Source of the DNA: Pedobacter chinensis
GTDB taxonomy: Bacteria; Bacteroidota; Bacteroidia; Sphingobacteriales; Sphingobacteriaceae
Direction: 5' to 3'
Length of the DNA stretch: 45,722 nt
NCBI RefSeq assembly: GCF_003339865.1
Contig: NZ_QPKV01000017.1
Coordinates: 1-45,722, forward strand
A program made the translations under genes and the position numbers. The notes under the pieces were generated by a model. The model made no database searches, was not told the origin of the DNA, and worked only from the letters and a program-made list of their open reading frames with translations. How positions within the stretch are numbered: position 1 is the first letter of the stretch; each line of letters opens with the position of its first letter. Below are positions 17,254 through 26,099 of the stretch, one piece after another.

Positions 17254-18258
17254 CTAATTTTTTCTGCGCTGATATGCACTAAAACCCTCCTCAAATGTGG
17301 GAAAGAACCGTCGGCTAATGGACACAGGTAGGTCTGACCGGTTGCCTTCTTTTAAAATTACCACGTTTTCCTTGCCGTGCGATTGAATCCCTGCAATTAC
17401 ATCATAAGCAAAAAATATTCCACCTTTTATTTCTACAAAAATATCCGGATCAAGACATTTCCGCAGGATCTTTTTTCTGAATTTCATGTTTATGTTTCTG
17501 CCGTCTTTGAGATAAATATCGCCATACACGCTTGCTGTGGCTATGCAAACAATTTCAGTAACAGGATACGTATACTTTTTGTTCTGAATGGAACCCTCCA
17601 TCACTGCCCAATAACCGTGATGGATAAAAGTAGCTACAGGTTTTGGTGCTTTAGCAGGAAAAGTTTGCAGAACCCCGGTCTCGACTTCGTTCGCGCCACT
17701 TGTCACGCTGTCATTATTATTGGATTGCGGAGTTAAATTTTCAAGCTGTGCATCCGTTTTATTGCCTGCGGGATTTGTTGTTGTAAAGGAATACGCAGCC
17801 TGTGCAGCTTTGTTTGCCAGATACCGATGGCGCAAATAAAACAATAAATGAGCCATGCAGATGAGAACCGTATTAAGGGGTAAGATTTTCTCGGTAAAAC
17901 CACTTTCCTCAAAGTTATCATGTGCCATGAAGTACATACCTTTCACCAATAGCCAATCCAGACAGATGAGTGGCAAAACGCCTAATATCAACTGTAAAGG
18001 GATTCGCCGTTGCCATTGTTGCCAGGAATAAATGTGATCAAGGAGTACATTTATCCAATGGATAAATTCAATCAGCAACATGGCAATTAGAAAACCAAAG
18101 CATAAGGAGGTATAAAACTTAGGGACGATAATCAGTTCGAGAAAGGTTTCCTCTGTGCTTAGCAAAATGAGGGATATGCTAACCACCACTGCTCCGATAG
18201 CTTTTGTATAACCAGAAAAATATAGGGATGTTTTAGTAGGAGATGCATTCACATTCAT
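17254..18258 (-). CDS. Membrane-bound LytTR-like regulator
   Basis: A 334-residue protein with four N-terminal transmembrane helices (about residues 18-36, 48-72, 86-108 and 127-143) followed by a low-complexity linker rich in Asn, Thr and Pro (about 160-205). The C-terminal third (about 215-330) looks like a LytTR DNA-binding domain: GYWAVMEGSIQNKKYTYPVTEIVCI, then YGDIYLKDGRNINMKFRKKIL and PVSISRRFFPTFEEGF. This is the architecture of Bacteroidota membrane-anchored LytTR proteins that may sense an envelope signal and bind DNA directly; the trigger is unknown. A candidate terminator lies 84 bases upstream of its start. Confidence 0.75.
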   Translation of the reverse strand: MNVNASPTKTSLYFSGYTKAIGAVVVSISLILLSTEETFLELIIVPKFYTSLCFGFLIAMLLIEFIHWINVLLDHIYSWQQWQRRIPLQLILGVLPLICLDWLLVKGMYFMAHDNFEESGFTEKILPLNTVLICMAHLLFYLRHRYLANKAAQAAYSFTTTNPAGNKTDAQLENLTPQSNNNDSVTSGANEVETGVLQTFPAKAPKPVATFIHHGYWAVMEGSIQNKKYTYPVTEIVCIATASVYGDIYLKDGRNINMKFRKKILRKCLDPDIFVEIKGGIFFAYDVIAGIQSHGKENVVILKEGNRSDLPVSISRRFFPTFEEGFSAYQRRKN

Positions 18259-18341
18259 ATTAATCCATTAAAACATTCACAAATAAAGCTAAACAGCTTG
18301 TATTTTCCAATTTCTGGCATTTTAAAATATCAGTTTGAGAA

Positions 18342-18368
18342 AAAAAAAGCCCTGCGAATCCACGCAGG
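18342..18368 (-). terminator. Rho-independent terminator upstream of the LytTR-like gene
   Basis: A 6-bp GC stem (cctgcg at 18351-18356, cgcagg at 18363-18368) with a six-base loop is followed on the minus strand by GCTTTTTTTTC. No minus-strand gene lies to its right, so it may end an unannotated small RNA or act as an attenuator in the leader of the LytTR-like gene. Confidence 0.65.
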
Positions 18369-18469
18369 AGTACAGGTTCCAATCCATCAGGTTAAAACCA
18401 CTTATTGACTATTTTGCTCCACTTAATCAATTCCATTCCTTATTTTTTTCATCAGCAGGTTACTTAGAA

Positions 18470-18477
18470 TAGTTTTG
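18470..18477 (+). promoter_or_regulatory. Candidate -7 promoter box
   Basis: TAGTTTTG fits the Bacteroidota TAnnTTTG element and lies 43 bases before the ATG of the next gene. A T-rich run occupies the -33 area. An inverted repeat, ATGGT-gcatg-ACCAT, follows near 18493-18507 and could be an operator. Confidence 0.35.
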
Positions 18478-18520
18478 AACATGGTTGTGCATGGTGCATG
18501 ACCATTAAACCTCAAACAAT

Positions 18521-18922
18521 ATGAATAAATTTCCATTTAATGAGGCTGGTTTTCAAAAGTTGTTGAAGGAGCTCTATCAACTCCCTGATGAAGCACTTGA
18601 AAGACAAGCCTACGCTTTAGCACAGGATTTCAGATCGTGGGTTAATGATCATTTTTTGCTGAGCCCAAGCCAATTAGATTTCCTTCAAAAGATTGACGAT
18701 CGCTTTATTGACCGGGCCGCGACCCTTACGCCAGGCTTTCTGATCAAGCGCTCGCCAATAACATTGATCAAACCTGAATCTGCGGGTGCAGCCGGGGATA
18801 AGGACGGTAAAGGAAAATTGGTCGACCTGAAGAAACAATCAGATGCCAGCTATTCGGATGAAGGCGGCTTTGATGATGAGGAAAGTTTAACGTATACTAT
18901 TTCCTATCCGGTAAATCAATAA
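18521..18922 (+). CDS. Conserved hypothetical protein
   Basis: A 133-residue protein with no recognised domain. The first 70 residues are predicted helical (FNEAGFQKLLKELYQLPDEALERQAYALAQDF), ending in FIDRAATLTPGFLI. The C-terminal half is low in hydrophobic residues and rich in Gly, Asp, Glu and Lys (AGAAGDKDGKGKLVDLKK), probably disordered. There is no signal peptide and no membrane segment, so it should be cytoplasmic. A candidate -7 box lies upstream and a hairpin with a U-rich tail lies 16 bases after the stop. A Crp-like regulator gene follows. Coding is supported by the ATG start, codon use like its neighbours and the flanking signals. Confidence 0.7.
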   Translation: MNKFPFNEAGFQKLLKELYQLPDEALERQAYALAQDFRSWVNDHFLLSPSQLDFLQKIDDRFIDRAATLTPGFLIKRSPITLIKPESAGAAGDKDGKGKLVDLKKQSDASYSDEGGFDDEESLTYTISYPVNQ

Positions 18923-18937
18923 ACATGTTGAAAGTAG

Positions 18938-18983
18938 CCGCCAGCGGCCATGACCAGTGTAAGGCTGGCGGTTATTTTATTAC
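18938..18983 (+). terminator. Possible terminator
   Basis: The arms ccgccag (18938-18944) and ctggcgg (18965-18971) enclose a 20-base loop and are followed by TTATTTTATTA. The loop is long and the T-tract interrupted, so it may be weak or act as an attenuator before the Crp-like gene. Confidence 0.45.
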
Positions 18984-19000
18984 GCTCTCGATTCAATATC

Positions 19001-19558
19001 ATGTACAACGATCTCGAAAAACTAAAAGTTCACCTCCAGTCATTCGGAAGTGTGCGGCCAGAAGCCTGGGCAGTGATTACCGGCCTGCTTCATTTTACTC
19101 AAATCAAAAAAGGCGAAAGCTTTAACCGTAAGCCTGGAGAATTGGCCTGGCTATCCTCGGGCATCCTTAAAGAGTACAATACATTTTCAAGGAAAAAGCC
19201 TTCAGTCATTAATTTTCTCATTCCGAACGATAGCCTGATTACCCGAAAACTCAATGCCGGTTATTACCTGAAAGCCTGCGTGGATAGTGAACTGTACCAT
19301 CTGGGTTTTGAAGAACTGGTACAGCTCTATTTACAATTTCCGGAATTAAGGGCCATTTATTTTTCCCTGTGTGCGCAGTATGATGAAGGGCAGGAATTCA
19401 GGCAATTGCTACTGGAAGAAAAATCAGCTTCTCAAAAAATCCGGATGATGATCAAAAGATATCGCCATCAGCTTAATTTCATTTCCAGAAAAGACATTTG
19501 CAATTATTTGCACCTTAACTACGATTATTTCTGTAGCCTATATGCCAAAATATTGTAG
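19001..19558 (+). CDS. Crp/Fnr-like regulator
   Basis: A 185-residue protein resembling the small Bacteroidota Crp/Fnr regulators. The start is placed at the ATG at 19001 (MYNDLEKLKVHL), because the upstream codons overlap the hairpin after the preceding gene. Residues about 15-115 fit a cyclic-nucleotide-binding beta-roll (IKKGESFNRKPGELAWLSSGILKEY, then NFLIPNDSLI). The dimerisation helix contains LYLQFPELRAIYFSLCAQ, and the tail ISRKDICNYLHLNYDYFCSLYAKIL is a reduced helix-turn-helix. The canonical PRSSR phosphate-binding cassette is not visible, so cAMP binding is doubtful. Target genes are unknown. Confidence 0.7.
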   Translation: MYNDLEKLKVHLQSFGSVRPEAWAVITGLLHFTQIKKGESFNRKPGELAWLSSGILKEYNTFSRKKPSVINFLIPNDSLITRKLNAGYYLKACVDSELYHLGFEELVQLYLQFPELRAIYFSLCAQYDEGQEFRQLLLEEKSASQKIRMMIKRYRHQLNFISRKDICNYLHLNYDYFCSLYAKIL

Positions 19559-20042
19559 ATACACCTTTGGTTAACTGTGCATGCAAAGTGATTTTGCCTT
19601 TGCCTTCAAAGTTTAAAGCCCTGGCATTAAGCCCTAATTTGGTTCCTGTAAATCAGGATGGGATGAAGAATTTAAAAATTTCAGCTAAAGCCGTCTTAAA
19701 TATCATTATGATGTTGCCGGCGATTTTTAGCATTTACATTGGTTTGGTTTTATTGAATGTTTTTGATCAGGTGGCCTGTGCATGGAGAGGTACATTAAAA
19801 AATGTTAAACTGCCACAGTCAGCTGATCTTCAATTTGTTTTCTTATCCCTTCATCATGATGATTTACATCTTGTTTCATTTCAGGAAAGGAGGTTTCAGG
19901 CAAAGATAGTTGATTAACGCATGAGAAAGCGAGGCTTTGCTCAGGCAGTCATTACATTTCATTCACCACCTGCCTTTAACAGGAGGTATTTTTAACCAAC
20001 TTTTTCGCTTGCTTTTTCAAAGTAATAAAGCATTCCTCAAAC
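19559..20042. other. Noncoding gap with a doubtful short frame
   Basis: No confident gene. An ATG at 19663 opens MKNLKISAKAVLNIIMMLPAI and a hydrophobic stretch, reminiscent of the signal-peptide opening of small DUF6520 proteins such as the next gene, but the rest looks unlike a protein of that family. It may be a decayed copy. Confidence 0.3.
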
Positions 20043-20378
20043 ATGAAAATAACATTCAGCAATTTAAGCAAAGGTATAATGGCCGTTGCTTTTGGATTGG
20101 CATTGGTATTTGCCGGTTCTGCATTTAAATCTACCGAAAATCAGAATAAAAAGGCACTTCGCTATTGGTATTCGGTTTCTTATGATGATATGGTTAATCA
20201 TCCAAATGGCTATATTAAAAGTGGAACGCCGGTTTTCGCTTATGCGGAACAAGAGGCTGTTGAATCGCCCTGCGAGGAGGGTGATGAATTGGATTGCTTA
20301 AGAGGCTTTGAAGCCCCGATCACTGTTTTTCCCAATGATGATTTAAGCACACCAAAAATTCAGAAACCCATCGAATAA
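20043..20378 (+). CDS. DUF6520 family small exported protein
   Basis: A 111-residue protein with a Sec signal peptide (MKITFSNLSKGIMAVAFGLAL, ending VFAGSAFKS) and a short acidic mature chain. Two cysteines (SPCEEGDELDCLRG) may form a disulfide in the periplasm. This layout, a leader followed by a short chain ending in a Cys pair, matches DUF6520, a family of small Bacteroidota peptides that often occur in clusters beside TlpA-type or SusC/SusD genes. No function is known. A bidirectional terminator four bases after its stop separates it from the convergent thioredoxin-like gene. Confidence 0.7.
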   Translation: MKITFSNLSKGIMAVAFGLALVFAGSAFKSTENQNKKALRYWYSVSYDDMVNHPNGYIKSGTPVFAYAEQEAVESPCEEGDELDCLRGFEAPITVFPNDDLSTPKIQKPIE

Positions 20379-20382
20379 TTAT

Positions 20383-20414
20383 AAAGCCCGCAGCATAAAG
20401 TTGTTGCGGGCTTT
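20383..20414. terminator. Bidirectional terminator
   Basis: A perfect 10-bp stem, aaagcccgca (20383-20392) with tgcgggcttt (20405-20414), lies between the convergent DUF6520 and thioredoxin-like genes. Its arms supply a short T-run on both strands, so it can serve both transcripts. Confidence 0.85.
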
Positions 20415-20417
20415 GTT

Positions 20418-20996
20418 TCACTTTAATTCTTTTAAAATCCGTTCTCCTCTCCTATAGGCCCTATTGAATACAACAGGTTTGTTTTCCATGAGGTTATGTA
20501 AGTCGGGTTCTGAAAGGCTGGTTGTAATTGCTCTCACTATCCCTTTAGGGTCAACAATGATCATGTATGGGCAAGGGCCAATGTCAAACTGGTGGAACAT
20601 GACCGAATCATAGGCAATTGCTAAGTTTAAATGCTGATCTAAGCGGTTCATTTCATAAAGCTTTCTAATTGCAGTATCGTCACTGCGTTTGGTATAGCGG
20701 GAACCGTTATATCCCACGAGTAAAAAAATCACTTTTTTATTAAAGGTTTCTCTCATCTTATCAAGCGCGGGCATCTTTTTCAGGCATAAGGAACAATAGC
20801 GGTTCCAACAATCCAGCACCAGCCACTGGCCTTCAAAATCACTGTTGCTTACGGTATCTTTTGTGAAGTACATTACTTCATTAAATTTAAAACCAGGCAT
20901 TGGTTTTCCTACCTCAGGATAATTTTTCCCGGTTTCCTGTGCCTTTGCCTTCATCAAAACAGGTATGAGAATAATTAAACAAAAATATTTTTTCAT
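20418..20996 (-). CDS. TlpA-like thioredoxin-fold protein
   Basis: A 192-residue exported thiol-disulfide protein. A signal peptide (MKKYFCLIILIPVLMKAKAQ) leads to a mature chain opening YPEVGKPMPGFKFNEV, the normal entry to the TlpA/ResA group. The active site is CWNRYCSLCLKKMP with Cys68 and Cys71 in a CSLC arrangement. The cis-Pro loop is likely IGPCPYMIIVDPKGIV. It should act in the periplasm as a reductant. It is the last gene of the susC-susD operon, six bases after susD; such coupling is frequent in Bacteroidota and may help fold the outer-membrane partners, which is inference. Confidence 0.85.
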   Translation of the reverse strand: MKKYFCLIILIPVLMKAKAQETGKNYPEVGKPMPGFKFNEVMYFTKDTVSNSDFEGQWLVLDCWNRYCSLCLKKMPALDKMRETFNKKVIFLLVGYNGSRYTKRSDDTAIRKLYEMNRLDQHLNLAIAYDSVMFHQFDIGPCPYMIIVDPKGIVRAITTSLSEPDLHNLMENKPVVFNRAYRRGERILKELK

Positions 20997-21002
20997 ATTG
21001 CA

Positions 21003-22379
21003 TTAGTTAAAATAGCCACTATTTTGAGTGAGATTGGGGTTTTTCTGTAACTCTGCCAAAGGAATTGGATAAAGCACAGCATCGGGCTTCCAGGTAGGTG
21101 CCTTTACAACGCCCAGTATTTCATCTGCCTTGTTCATTCTTTTAAGGTCGAACCACCTATGGCCCCATTCACAAAAAAGTTCAACCTGGCGTTCCTTCAT
21201 AATCAGTTTTAAAAGTGCCTCTTTGCCGATAGCAGGATGAGTTGCCTTGATTAACGGAACGCCCGCTCTTTGCCTGATCCGATCTATATCTGTTATGGCT
21301 CCTGCCAAATCATTGAGTTGTGCCTTTGCCTCTGCGCTAATAAGATATACTTCGGCCAGGCGCTGCACCACATAATTCTCTGTAACGGTAGTGCCCGTTC
21401 GTATTTTGTACTTGAAAGGATGAGTATAGGTAATGCCTGATACCACATTGCTTTTCAACCAGGTGGTTTTCCTGTTATCGCCATTTTCGAAAGCATCATT
21501 TAAAGCATCACTAATCACATAAGCCGGGCGGGTGGTTGCTGATGAGGGAATCAGCGCTGTGCCCTCTGCCGTATTGGCGCCAGGCCTGGCAAGGGAGAGG
21601 AGCGCTTCTTTTGAACCCGCTAAAAATACGGCAACCAAAGGTTCCAGGCTATATTTTCCTGAGTTCAGCACTTCTGATGCCTGTGTGGCCGCATTTTGCC
21701 AATCGCCCTGGTATAAATAAATTCTTGCCAGCAATGCGGTAACCGTTTCTTTATTTACCCGGTTTTGTTCTGTTGTATTGTTGGTAAGATAAAGCTTTGC
21801 CTTAAGCAGGTCATTAATCAGATTCAGGAAAATAACACTGGCTTCTACCCTGGCCATGTTTCCATTTTTCTCATAGTCGGTGGTATTGATCAAAGGAACA
21901 TTGCCAAAGAGATTAAGCAGGTAAAAATGATGCAGCGCCCTGATGTATAACATTTCGGCCAACAAACGTTCCTTTAATTTCGGCGTGACCTGAGATGAGT
22001 TTTGCAACCCCTCTATTACCGCGTTGGCGTGAAAGATGTTTTTATACGGATTGCTCCAAAAGGTGCTGCCGATTGTTGTATTATCAGCAAGCAACTGATT
22101 ATTTCTAAAAGAATCTGTTAAAGTGCTTGAAGTTACATTTACGAGTTCATCAGCCGATAATGCAGGATAAATTGTCATTCCACCATTGCAGAAGAGCAGG
22201 CTTGATGCAATTAACTGCGTGTACAGCCCTGTAGTGGCTGCTACTGCAGTCTGGTCGTTCTCGAAAATCCGACTCAGTTCGGCCTGGTTTTTAGGCGGGG
22301 CTATTTGTACAAACTTCTCACAAGCCGAAAAGCCCAGAAACATCAGGCAGGCAAATGTTAATAATAATTTCTTTTCCAT
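21003..22379 (-). CDS. RagB/SusD family nutrient-binding outer-membrane lipoprotein
   Basis: A 458-residue surface lipoprotein that would cap the TonB-dependent porin encoded just upstream. The signal peptide ends in the lipobox GFSAC with Cys20. SusD features include an N-terminal helical region with YIRALHHFYLLNLFGNVPLI, TPR-like repeats (VTALLARIYLYQGDWQNAATQA), and the C-terminal block LIMKERQVELFCEWGHRWFDLKRM, then YPIPLAELQKNPNLTQNSGYFN. The length is slightly short for the family (commonly about 500-600), so it belongs to the smaller members. The glycan or peptide cargo cannot be inferred, because no glycoside hydrolase or peptidase gene lies nearby. Confidence 0.95.
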   Translation of the reverse strand: MEKKLLLTFACLMFLGFSACEKFVQIAPPKNQAELSRIFENDQTAVAATTGLYTQLIASSLLFCNGGMTIYPALSADELVNVTSSTLTDSFRNNQLLADNTTIGSTFWSNPYKNIFHANAVIEGLQNSSQVTPKLKERLLAEMLYIRALHHFYLLNLFGNVPLINTTDYEKNGNMARVEASVIFLNLINDLLKAKLYLTNNTTEQNRVNKETVTALLARIYLYQGDWQNAATQASEVLNSGKYSLEPLVAVFLAGSKEALLSLARPGANTAEGTALIPSSATTRPAYVISDALNDAFENGDNRKTTWLKSNVVSGITYTHPFKYKIRTGTTVTENYVVQRLAEVYLISAEAKAQLNDLAGAITDIDRIRQRAGVPLIKATHPAIGKEALLKLIMKERQVELFCEWGHRWFDLKRMNKADEILGVVKAPTWKPDAVLYPIPLAELQKNPNLTQNSGYFN

Positions 22380-22383
22380 GCGT

Positions 22384-25300
22384 TTATAAGTTTAATTGCA
22401 GACCAAATACAAAAGTTTTCAATGGCGGCAGGGTGTAAAAATTCTGGGTTTCGGGATCAGCTCCCTTATAGTGGGTAAGGGTTAAAACATTTTGTGCCTG
22501 GGCATATATTTTACAACCAGAAATAGGGTAACGACTTAGCCATTGCTGTGGGAACTGATAAGAAAGGCTTACATTACGGAGTTTGATAAAGGATGCATCG
22601 GTATATAAACCATTTGACTGGCGCAGGTTGCTCAATGCTCCGGCGGTGCTGTTGGTTGCTGAGGTTAGTTTTTGAATATCGGTAACATCTCCCTCATTTT
22701 GCCACCTGTTTAATACCACTACCGGTTGGTTATATATCTTTCCTGGCGTTGAACTGGATAATTGGTTCACATAATTCAATCCCAGTTGCCTGGTAAACTG
22801 AACAAAGAAAGTCAGCTCGAGGCCGGCAATGCTAAAATTATTCTGAAAACCACCATTAAATTTTGGGTCTCTGCTGCCAAAAAGCTGATAATCGGCTGAA
22901 GTTAATCTTCCATCGTTATTGAAATCCTCAAAGGTATAAACCCCGGTTTGAGGATTCACACCCAAATAGCGTAAAGCTTGTATCAGGCTTAAGGGTTCGC
23001 CTTCTATATAGCGGCTCTTGTAACTCGACGCGGATAAACCGGGAAAAGAAATCAGCTTATTTCGGTTGGCCGATAAATTGAAAGCCGTTGTCCACCTGAA
23101 TCCATTTCGATCAATGTTGATTGTGTTTAGTGTAAACTCAAGGCCAGCATTTTGTACCAATCCCGGAAAATTTTTAACCACCTGAAAGAATCCTGTTTGA
23201 CTGGGCAGTGTATAGTTGATCAATTGGTTACTGCATCGGTTGTTATAGTATGCTGCTGAAAATAAGATCCTGTCTTTAAACAAGCCCAGTTCCAGTGCGG
23301 CTTCTGCTTTTTTAATCATCTCCCAATTGTAATTCGGATTATATAAGCTCCTTGGGTAAAGGCCAGCCGCACCATTATAAGTGGCCGTGGTGTTGGCCCA
23401 AAGATTTAGAAATTTGTACTCCCCAATCTGATCATTGCCTGTGGTACCATAGCTTGCTCTTAACTTTCCTGAGCTTAGAAAAGGAAGCTGTGCTTTGATC
23501 GGTTTCTCATTAGTAAACAGCCAGGCTATTCCTACAGCGCCAAAAGTAGCCATTTGTTTACCAGGCCCAAAGCGGCTGGAACCATCTCTTCTGCCTGTAA
23601 TATTAACGATATACTTTTCATCATAATTGTAATTGATTCTTCCAAAGACCGCGTTATACCGGTATGTGGCCTCATCATTCCCCACGGTAAGCAAACCTGC
23701 TGCGGCAATGTTGTTCAGCAGTAAATCTGAACTGTAATTGTTGCCATACTGATAATCTGACTGGCTATTCTTTGACTGGAAGGTAAGCCCTGCCATTAAA
23801 TTTAAGGTACCGAACCGTCCTGCCCGTTTATAATCTGCCTGCGGTTCGATAATCCAGTTTTGGAGCAAGGAACTGGAAAAGGAAGCAGCGGGCATCACTC
23901 CATAATTGGTTATGAGGTTAGGATCAATAGCTTTTGTTGGCTTAATGAGGGTTTCTTTGGTATTGAACTGGTTGTAGCCTAAATTGGTTTTAAAACTGAG
24001 CCCCTCTAAAATCTTATAGTTAAGTACCAGATTAGTCACCAGATTACTGTTGTTGCTGTTGAATTTTTCTTCAAGCAGCGCCAAAGGGTTAATGATATCG
24101 CCATTGCCAAGTGTGTTGTATACCACGCCAGATTCTTCCCAACTTAAATTGCCCTGATCATCATATAACCGAAGGTTAGGTGGCAGGTTCAGGTAGCGGC
24201 TAAAGTCTTTGCCGGGCAGCTTATTGTGATCTCGTGCATACTGCGTTGAAAGCTGTATGGAAAAACGATTATCGGGCGTGCGGTGGTTAATGCTTAGGCT
24301 TACCGCACTTACCTCATCGGCAAAGTTTTTAGCAAATACGGTTGTTTGTTTGTGATAGTTACCGCCAAGCCTGAAATTGGTATGCTCATTACCTCCATTT
24401 ACTGAAAGCTGCAACTGGTAATCGTGTGCGGTATTGCCAATTAATAGTTTTTTAAAGTCGGTATAACGGGTGGTATCCCACAATAGGATATCGGGCGCAT
24501 TAACTGCTGTTGGAATAATGCCGTCATTTTTAAAAGCTTCTTTCCTTAAGGTAAGGTATTGGCTGGTATTGAGCATGCTCATTGTTCTGCCCACCTGGCT
24601 AAAGCCAGTATAGGTATTTACGTTGAAACTGGTTTTTCCATTTTTCCCCTGTTTGGTGGTGATCAGAATTACGCCATTGGCTCCCCTGCTCCCATAAATG
24701 GCGGTGGCATCGGCATCTTTTAGCACATCAATACTTTCTATATCCTGTGGGTTAATGGTGTTTAAAGGACTTAACCCTCCTTCATCAGCGCTGTTGTTTG
24801 CCGCAGAATTTAAGCGGCCACTGATCGTATTGCCAGGTTCAAAGGGAATGCCATCAATAATAAAAAGCGGATCATTTTGCGATAAGCCGGCATCAAGTGC
24901 ACTTTGACCCCGAATAAGCACTTTGAAGGCCGAACCTGCCACACCGCTGGTTTGGGTAATACTTAGCCCCGGCACCCGGCCCTGCAATGCGGCCAATGGA
25001 TTGGTAACGGGCTGCCTTTCCAGGTCTGCTGCCTTTACGGTTGATATGTTACCTGTATTTGTTCTTCTGGTGGTTTGCCCATAACCCATAATTTGTACTT
25101 CATCCAGGCTGTTGGTGTTTTCATCGAGTATAATTTGCAGCTGGCTCTGATTGGTCACCTGATAATTTAGCGACTTGTTTTTATAACCTGTAAAGCTAAT
25201 CAGCAAAGTGCCAGCGGGTTCAGTTACATTGAGCACAAACTCGCCATTGTTATTGGTTGTTGTTATTGCTCCACTCTGTTTTATTTTTAATGTTGCCCCT

Positions 25301-25422
25301 GGTAAGGGTTTGCCCTCCAGGTTTGCAACCCTGCCCGTTATTTTGGTGAGGGTTTGTGCTATTGCTCCAAAATTTAGGCATAGCACGGCCATTACGATGG
25401 ATATCGTTATTTTTTTAGTCAT
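22384..25422 (-). CDS. SusC/RagA family TonB-linked outer-membrane protein
   Basis: A 1012-residue TonB-dependent transporter. After the signal peptide (cleavage near FGAIAQ) comes a carboxypeptidase-D regulatory-like domain (about residues 28-105: ITGRVANLEGKPLPGATL, then LLISFTGYKNKSL). The plug domain is about 120-260 (VTNPLAALQGRVPGLSIT, then IESIDVLKDADATAIYGSRGANGVILITTK, the SusC signature). A beta-barrel of about 22 strands fills the rest and ends in aromatic FVFGLQLNL. With the following SusD gene it would bind and import an oligomeric nutrient. No ECF sigma or FecR pair is next to it; 0.58 kb upstream is a possible 55-codon gene. Confidence 0.95.
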   Translation of the reverse strand: MTKKITISIVMAVLCLNFGAIAQTLTKITGRVANLEGKPLPGATLKIKQSGAITTTNNNGEFVLNVTEPAGTLLISFTGYKNKSLNYQVTNQSQLQIILDENTNSLDEVQIMGYGQTTRRTNTGNISTVKAADLERQPVTNPLAALQGRVPGLSITQTSGVAGSAFKVLIRGQSALDAGLSQNDPLFIIDGIPFEPGNTISGRLNSAANNSADEGGLSPLNTINPQDIESIDVLKDADATAIYGSRGANGVILITTKQGKNGKTSFNVNTYTGFSQVGRTMSMLNTSQYLTLRKEAFKNDGIIPTAVNAPDILLWDTTRYTDFKKLLIGNTAHDYQLQLSVNGGNEHTNFRLGGNYHKQTTVFAKNFADEVSAVSLSINHRTPDNRFSIQLSTQYARDHNKLPGKDFSRYLNLPPNLRLYDDQGNLSWEESGVVYNTLGNGDIINPLALLEEKFNSNNSNLVTNLVLNYKILEGLSFKTNLGYNQFNTKETLIKPTKAIDPNLITNYGVMPAASFSSSLLQNWIIEPQADYKRAGRFGTLNLMAGLTFQSKNSQSDYQYGNNYSSDLLLNNIAAAGLLTVGNDEATYRYNAVFGRINYNYDEKYIVNITGRRDGSSRFGPGKQMATFGAVGIAWLFTNEKPIKAQLPFLSSGKLRASYGTTGNDQIGEYKFLNLWANTTATYNGAAGLYPRSLYNPNYNWEMIKKAEAALELGLFKDRILFSAAYYNNRCSNQLINYTLPSQTGFFQVVKNFPGLVQNAGLEFTLNTINIDRNGFRWTTAFNLSANRNKLISFPGLSASSYKSRYIEGEPLSLIQALRYLGVNPQTGVYTFEDFNNDGRLTSADYQLFGSRDPKFNGGFQNNFSIAGLELTFFVQFTRQLGLNYVNQLSSSTPGKIYNQPVVVLNRWQNEGDVTDIQKLTSATNSTAGALSNLRQSNGLYTDASFIKLRNVSLSYQFPQQWLSRYPISGCKIYAQAQNVLTLTHYKGADPETQNFYTLPPLKTFVFGLQLNL

Positions 25423-25832
25423 TATTTGTTTGGTTTAACTTCTCCCCACTCCCCTTAAAGAGAGCCCTGGGCACAGTTTTGATTTAGTTGATCAATTAAT
25501 ATTATTTGCCTACAGCTCTGTCATTGAAGGAAACCCTTTGCCTGCCGTACTGATCTATCTTTTGCACAAAGCAATTGTATTTCTTTTAATCATATAGGCT
25601 TAGTCATCCTAATTCCATTATTGCGTGGGATGGCTTTTCGCCACCGTGGCAATCTTTTTGGTGTATTGTCATCCTGAGTTTCGAAGGATCTCATTCCACA
25701 AAACAGGCTTTCGGCCTTAGTATCTGCTTTGGCTTTAATCAAAGCAAAGCCCCGTCCATTCCGTTTACCATTATTAAATCAACCATAATTCTTATGAAAA
25801 AACCAGACTGGAACAGGGCTTGCCACCTCAAA

Positions 25833-26000
25833 CTAAACAGGATTTTTAGGTTTCAAAGCGAACAAATAATCAAAGGGGCACTCGATGGGATGGGTAACAT
25901 AAAAGGGAGGGATCTGAAAGATGGCAAATAGATAGGCATTGCTATTCCAGGCCCTCAAGATAGGGGGAATCGAATAAAACAAGTTTTTTAATTGACTCAT
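25833..26000 (-). CDS. Possible small protein upstream of susC
   Basis: A 55-codon frame with an ATG at 26000 preceded by AGAAAG, a plausible ribosome-binding site. The peptide opens MSQLKNLFYSIPPILRAW and contains FQIPPFYVTHPIECPFDYLF, a Pro- and aromatic-rich stretch that does not look random. No family is recognised. It lies on the same strand as susC, 410 bases before its start, so it could be a leader peptide or a remnant. It does not fit the interspersed repeats. Coding status is uncertain. Confidence 0.4.
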   Translation of the reverse strand: MSQLKNLFYSIPPILRAWNSNAYLFAIFQIPPFYVTHPIECPFDYLFALKPKNPV

Positions 26001-26099
26001 CTTTCTGATTGTTTGATTAAGTGGACTGATAGAATGTTTCTCTTGTGTTTATTTATTTGTTGAGCTTATTGAAGTATGTTATATAATTTTCTTTTCATT

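Noticed and set aside
19567..19917. A 116-codon plus-strand frame
   Set aside because: It needs a TTG start, lacks a ribosome site, and apart from a hydrophobic stretch near codon 33 does not look like a protein; described only as part of the gap.
25795..25932. A 45-codon plus-strand frame starting MKKPDWNRACH
   Set aside because: It is antisense to the more protein-like 55-codon minus-strand frame, and its composition looks random.
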